A DNA stretch of 7,510 bases from Pseudomonadota bacterium (GTDB lineage Bacteria > Pseudomonadota > Alphaproteobacteria > Sphingomonadales > Sphingomonadaceae). A program made the position numbers and the translations under genes. Within the stretch, counting starts at the first letter, position 1. The number at the start of each line of letters is the position of its first letter. Positions 4,887 through 7,510 of this stretch are shown here, one piece after another. Under the pieces are notes generated by a model that worked only from the letters and a program-made list of their open reading frames with translations, did not search any database and was not told the origin of the DNA. The stretch is taken from positions 1-7,510 of the forward strand of contig JAEZCZ010000126.1 of assembly GCA_023433305.1 (NCBI GenBank), given 5' to 3'.

Positions 4887-6167
4887 TTCGCGCTCGATCT
4901 CCCGCCAGCCGATGTCTCGGCGGCAGAAGCCGCTCGGGAAGTCGATCTTCTCCACGGCCTCGTACGCCTTGTGCTGCGCCTCTGCCACCGTGTGCCCCCG
5001 TTGGGTCACGTTGAGCACCCTTCCACCCGCGGCTACGAGATGGCCGTCGCGAAGCGCTGTGCCCGCTTGGAACACCTTTCCGCCGCGGGCCTCCGCAGCA
5101 TCTATATTCTTGATTTCACCGCCTTTTTCGGGCGTTCCGGGATAGCCGTTGGCGGCCATCACCACCGTCAGCGCCCGATCGTCCGAGAACCGTGGCCGCG
5201 GCAACGCGCCGAGGCTGCAATCGGCGCACGCGAGGAGGTATTCTCCGAGGTCGCTCTCCAGCCGCATCATCAGTACCTGGCACTCGGGATCGCCGAAGCG
5301 GCAATTGTATTCGACCAGTTTCGGGCCTTCGGGGGTGAGCATCAGTCCGGCATAAAGTACTCCGGAATAAGGCGTTCCCTCTTCCGCGAGAGTCCTCACC
5401 GTCGGCGCGATGATCCGCCGCATTACTTCGCTGCGCAAATCCGGAGTCAGAACTCGCGCCGGGCTGTAGGCGCCCATCCCGCCGGTATTCGGACCCGTGT
5501 CCCCATCCCCTACCCGCTTGTGATCCTGCGCGCTCCCGAACGGCACGATGATCGCCCCGTCGGTCAGGGCGAAGAAGCTGACTTCTTCCCCTTCCATGAA
5601 TTCCTCGATCACGACTTCCGCGCCGGCAGCTCCGAAGGCTCCGCCGAACATGTCGCGCAAAGCATCCTCGGCTTCCGCGCGGGTGGCAGCGATGACCACG
5701 CCCTTGCCCGCCGCGAGGCCATCGGCCTTCAGCACGTAAGGCGGGCGGAACCGGTCGAGCGCTGCCTTCGCCTGCTCGATTGAAGTCGCGTACACATACC
5801 CCGCCGTCGGAATGCCAGCTCGATCGCACAGCGCCTTGGTGAAGCTCTTACTGCCTTCCAGTTGCGCCGCGATCCGAGAGGGTCCGAAAACCGAGATTCC
5901 CGCGGCCCGCAGCGAGTCGGACAACCCGTCGACCAAGGGCGCCTCGGGTCCGATCACGACCAGGCCGATGCGCTGGTCCCCGCAGAAGGCGATGACCTCG
6001 GCATGGTCCGTCAGCTCAAGGGTCACCAGCTCGGCATGCTGCGCGATCCCCGGATTGCCCGGAGATGCATAGAGCTTGCCCCCATCCTTGGTGATCAGTC
6101 GGGATTGCGCCAGCTTCCATGCCAGCGCATGTTCGCGCCCGCCCGATCCCACCAGCAGGATGTTCAT
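4872..6167 (-). CDS. purD: Phosphoribosylamine--glycine ligase (GAR synthetase) PurD
   Basis: A complete 431-residue cytoplasmic ATP-grasp enzyme catalysing the second step of de novo purine synthesis: 5-phosphoribosylamine + glycine + ATP to GAR. The N-terminal nucleotide-like domain begins MNILLVGSGGREHALAWKL (1-19) with the family GxGGREHAL loop. It is followed by VVIGPEAPLVDGL (70-82), the ATP-grasp segment YVLKADGLAAGKGVVIA (144-160), VVIEEFMEGEEVSFFALTDG (185-204), QDHKRVGDGDTGPNTGGMGAYSP (214-236), and the metal-binding LVEYNCRFGDPECQVLM (284-300). The C-terminal domain is also present, and no key residue is missing. The frame is open further upstream, but the ATG at 6167 gives the canonical N-terminus and has AGAAGGA 6 nt before it. 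This ATG shares a CATG with the divergent xseA start. The 3' end converges with the secreted-protein gene 16 bp away and ends within a hairpin loop. Confidence 0.97.
   Translation of the reverse strand: MNILLVGSGGREHALAWKLAQSRLITKDGGKLYASPGNPGIAQHAELVTLELTDHAEVIAFCGDQRIGLVVIGPEAPLVDGLSDSLRAAGISVFGPSRIAAQLEGSKSFTKALCDRAGIPTAGYVYATSIEQAKAALDRFRPPYVLKADGLAAGKGVVIAATRAEAEDALRDMFGGAFGAAGAEVVIEEFMEGEEVSFFALTDGAIIVPFGSAQDHKRVGDGDTGPNTGGMGAYSPARVLTPDLRSEVMRRIIAPTVRTLAEEGTPYSGVLYAGLMLTPEGPKLVEYNCRFGDPECQVLMMRLESDLGEYLLACADCSLGALPRPRFSDDRALTVVMAANGYPGTPEKGGEIKNIDAAEARGGKVFQAGTALRDGHLVAAGGRVLNVTQRGHTVAEAQHKAYEAVEKIDFPSGFCRRDIGWREIEREAAGG
6156..6160 (+). promoter_or_regulatory. Ribosome binding site of xseA, inside purD
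   Basis: CAGGA lies 5 nt before the ATG at 6166, within the opening codons of purD on the opposite strand. It favours 6166 over the in-frame ATG at 6202, which has no purine-rich site before it. Confidence 0.5.
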
Positions 6168-7510
6168 GCCCGATCCTTCTCTTGACGATGACGACGGTGC
6201 CATGCCCGCCGCGGGGCTGGTAGCGAAGGGACAAGCCGGCGACAACGCCGCGCCGCTGACCATCAGCGAGATTTCGAACCTGCTGAAGCGCACCGTCGAA
6301 GACCGCTTCGGTTTCGTCCGGCTGCGCGGGGAATTGTCGGGGGTGAAACGTGCCGCTTCGGGGCATCTCTACTGTTGCCTCAAGGACGAAGGCGCGGTGA
6401 TCGACGGGGTGATGTGGCGCACCGGCGCGCAGCGGTTGGCGTTCGTGCCTGAGGATGGGCTCGAAGTCGTCGCCAGCGGGAAGCTGACGACGTACCCGGG
6501 CCGCTCGAAATACCAGATCGTCATCGAATCGATGGAGATCGCAGGAGAAGGCGCGCTACTGGCGCTGCTCGAGAAGACGCGGCGCAGGCTCGAAGCCGAA
6601 GGCTTGTTCGCGCCCGAGCGCAAGCGCGCGCTCCCGTTCCTGCCAGCGGTGATCGGCGTCGTGACGTCCCCCACCGGATCGGTGATCCGCGACATACTCC
6701 ACCGGCTCGCCGACCGGTTTCCGAGCCGCGTGCTCGTCTGGCCCGTGCTCGTCCAGGGTCGCGGCGCCGAGCAGCAGATCGCGGCGGCGGTGCAGGGTTT
6801 CAGCGCGCTCGACCCGGACGGCCCGATCCCGCGGCCCGATCTCCTGATCGTCGCGCGCGGGGGCGGCTCGATCGAGGACTTGTGGTGCTTCAACGAGGAA
6901 GTCGTCGTCCGCGCCATCGCCGCGTCGCCGATTCCGGTGATCAGCGCCGTGGGGCACGAGACCGACACCACGCTCGCCGACTATGCGGCAGACCGCCGAG
7001 CGCCGACGCCCACGGCCGCCGCCGAGATCGCCGTGCCGGTGCGCCGCGAGCTTGCCGCGACGTTAGACGAGCTTGCGCTCCGCCAGCGGAAGTGCGCGCT
7101 GCGCCCGGTCGAGCTCGGGCGCGAGAGGCTCGAAGCCCGGGTCGCGCGGCTGCCGAAGCCGGAGGCCTTGGCGGCGCAGGCCGTGCAGAAGCTCGACGAT
7201 CTCGCCGAGCGGCTGCGGCGGGGGCTCGCCGACCGCGCATCCAAGGCGCGCGAGCGGCTGCAGGACGATGCCGCACGGCTCTCCGTGCCCTTGCTGCGGG
7301 CCCGCATCGGCCGGGCCCAGGACCGCCTCGACGCCGTAAGCCTGAAGCCGGTCCTCCTGACCCGCCCGATGGCGGAACGGCGGGACAGGCTGGCCGCTCT
7401 TGAGCGGCTCCGCCGCCAGCTCGATCCCAAGGCGCCGCTGGCCCGCGGCTATGCACTCGTCTGCGCTCCAGGGCATCCGGTAATCAGCAGTCGGGAGGCG
7501 GCAGCCCGCC
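6166..7510 (+). CDS. xseA: Exodeoxyribonuclease VII large subunit XseA (3' end outside window)
   Basis: XseA is the catalytic subunit of exonuclease VII, a single-strand-specific DNA exonuclease that acts with several copies of small XseB in the cytoplasm. The frame is open from the ATG at 6166 to the window end, giving 448 residues without a stop. A short acidic leader (MPDPSLDDDDGAM) precedes the N-terminal OB-fold (about 30-125: PLTISEISNLLKRTVEDRFG, then LRGELSGVKRAASGHLYCCL). The catalytic domain shows GVVTSPTGSVIRDI (from about 164), RGGGSIEDLWCFNEE (from 231), AVGHETDTTLADYAAD (from 261) and RAPTPTAAAE (from 278), all conserved. A long charged helical region follows, then the C-terminal signature LDPKAPLARGYALV. 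Only the final C-terminal residues are missing. The start at 6166 is preferred to ATG 6202 because of CAGGA 5 nt upstream; the leader is poorly conserved in the family, so 6202 stays possible. The gene is divergent from purD. Confidence 0.95.
   Translation, partial: MPDPSLDDDDGAMPAAGLVAKGQAGDNAAPLTISEISNLLKRTVEDRFGFVRLRGELSGVKRAASGHLYCCLKDEGAVIDGVMWRTGAQRLAFVPEDGLEVVASGKLTTYPGRSKYQIVIESMEIAGEGALLALLEKTRRRLEAEGLFAPERKRALPFLPAVIGVVTSPTGSVIRDILHRLADRFPSRVLVWPVLVQGRGAEQQIAAAVQGFSALDPDGPIPRPDLLIVARGGGSIEDLWCFNEEVVVRAIAASPIPVISAVGHETDTTLADYAADRRAPTPTAAAEIAVPVRRELAATLDELALRQRKCALRPVELGRERLEARVARLPKPEALAAQAVQKLDDLAERLRRGLADRASKARERLQDDAARLSVPLLRARIGRAQDRLDAVSLKPVLLTRPMAERRDRLAALERLRRQLDPKAPLARGYALVCAPGHPVISSREAAAR
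6174..6180 (-). promoter_or_regulatory. Ribosome binding site of purD, inside xseA
   Basis: AGAAGGA on the minus strand lies 6 nt before the purD ATG and falls within the first codons of xseA on the other strand. It supports the 6167 start. Confidence 0.6.

Noticed and set aside
4971..5783. Plus-strand open frame opposite purD
   Set aside because: purD is unmistakable on the minus strand, and the plus-strand translation shows no domain.
6168..6260. Possible purD promoter (TTGTCG/TTGTCC elements on the minus strand)
   Set aside because: No -10 element with acceptable spacing could be made out, so no promoter is claimed.
6168..6293. 42-residue upstream extension of PurD
   Set aside because: The canonical PurD N-terminus begins exactly at MNILLVGSGG with a good ribosome site; the extension overlaps the xseA coding sequence.
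6941..7476. Several minus-strand open frames opposite the xseA C-terminal half
   Set aside because: They are Arg/Ala/Pro-rich shadows; xseA continues intact with all family motifs.
1..7510. tRNA, rRNA, CRISPR array, insertion sequence, phage or defence genes
   Set aside because: I saw no direct-repeat arrays, transposase motifs, integrase motifs, tRNA-like cloverleaf or att-type repeats; the window is covered almost entirely by housekeeping and envelope genes.

Overview
This is an ordinary, tightly packed, GC-rich chromosomal segment. Gene order and protein sequence point to an alphaproteobacterium, most likely Sphingomonadales (Erythrobacteraceae or Sphingomonadaceae). The main clues are the suf operon order sufS - DUF59 (sufT-type) - sufA and the style of the XseA and DUF59 proteins. 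The genus is an inference from recalled sequence similarity; no search was run.

Layout. (1) Positions 1-1790, plus strand: the 3' end of a SUF iron-sulfur cluster assembly operon. It holds the C-terminal half of the cysteine desulfurase SufS, a DUF59/MIP18-family protein joined to it by an ATGA overlap, an A-type carrier (SufA/HesB), and a small arginine-rich protein of unknown function 7 nt further on. (2) Positions 1787-2936, minus strand: a two-gene unit of an EI24/CysZ-like four-helix membrane protein followed by a small proline-rich outer-membrane lipoprotein, overlapping by 11 bp. (3) Positions 2937-3027: a 91-bp divergent intergenic region. (4) Positions 3028-4855, plus strand: a PfkB-family sugar/nucleoside kinase and then a secreted six-cysteine protein that may be DUF8021-like. 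(5) Positions 4872-6167, minus strand: complete purD. (6) Positions 6166-7510, plus strand: xseA, cut off by the window end.

The gene junctions are unusually tight. The convergent pair at 1787-1790 shares one CTAG palindrome that supplies both stop codons. The divergent purD/xseA pair shares one CATG palindrome that supplies both start codons, so each promoter must lie inside the other gene. The convergent pair at 4855/4872 is separated by 16 bp and carries a GC-rich hairpin whose loop contains the purD stop codon.

Functionally these are housekeeping genes: Fe-S cluster biogenesis, purine biosynthesis (GAR synthetase), a carbohydrate/nucleoside kinase, DNA repair (exonuclease VII large subunit) and envelope proteins. 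I found no mobile element, CRISPR array, tRNA, rRNA or defence system. Nothing here convinces me of a new multi-gene system. The least characterised items are the 79-residue protein after sufA, the lipoprotein and the six-cysteine secreted protein. No stretch longer than about 90 bases lacks a gene.
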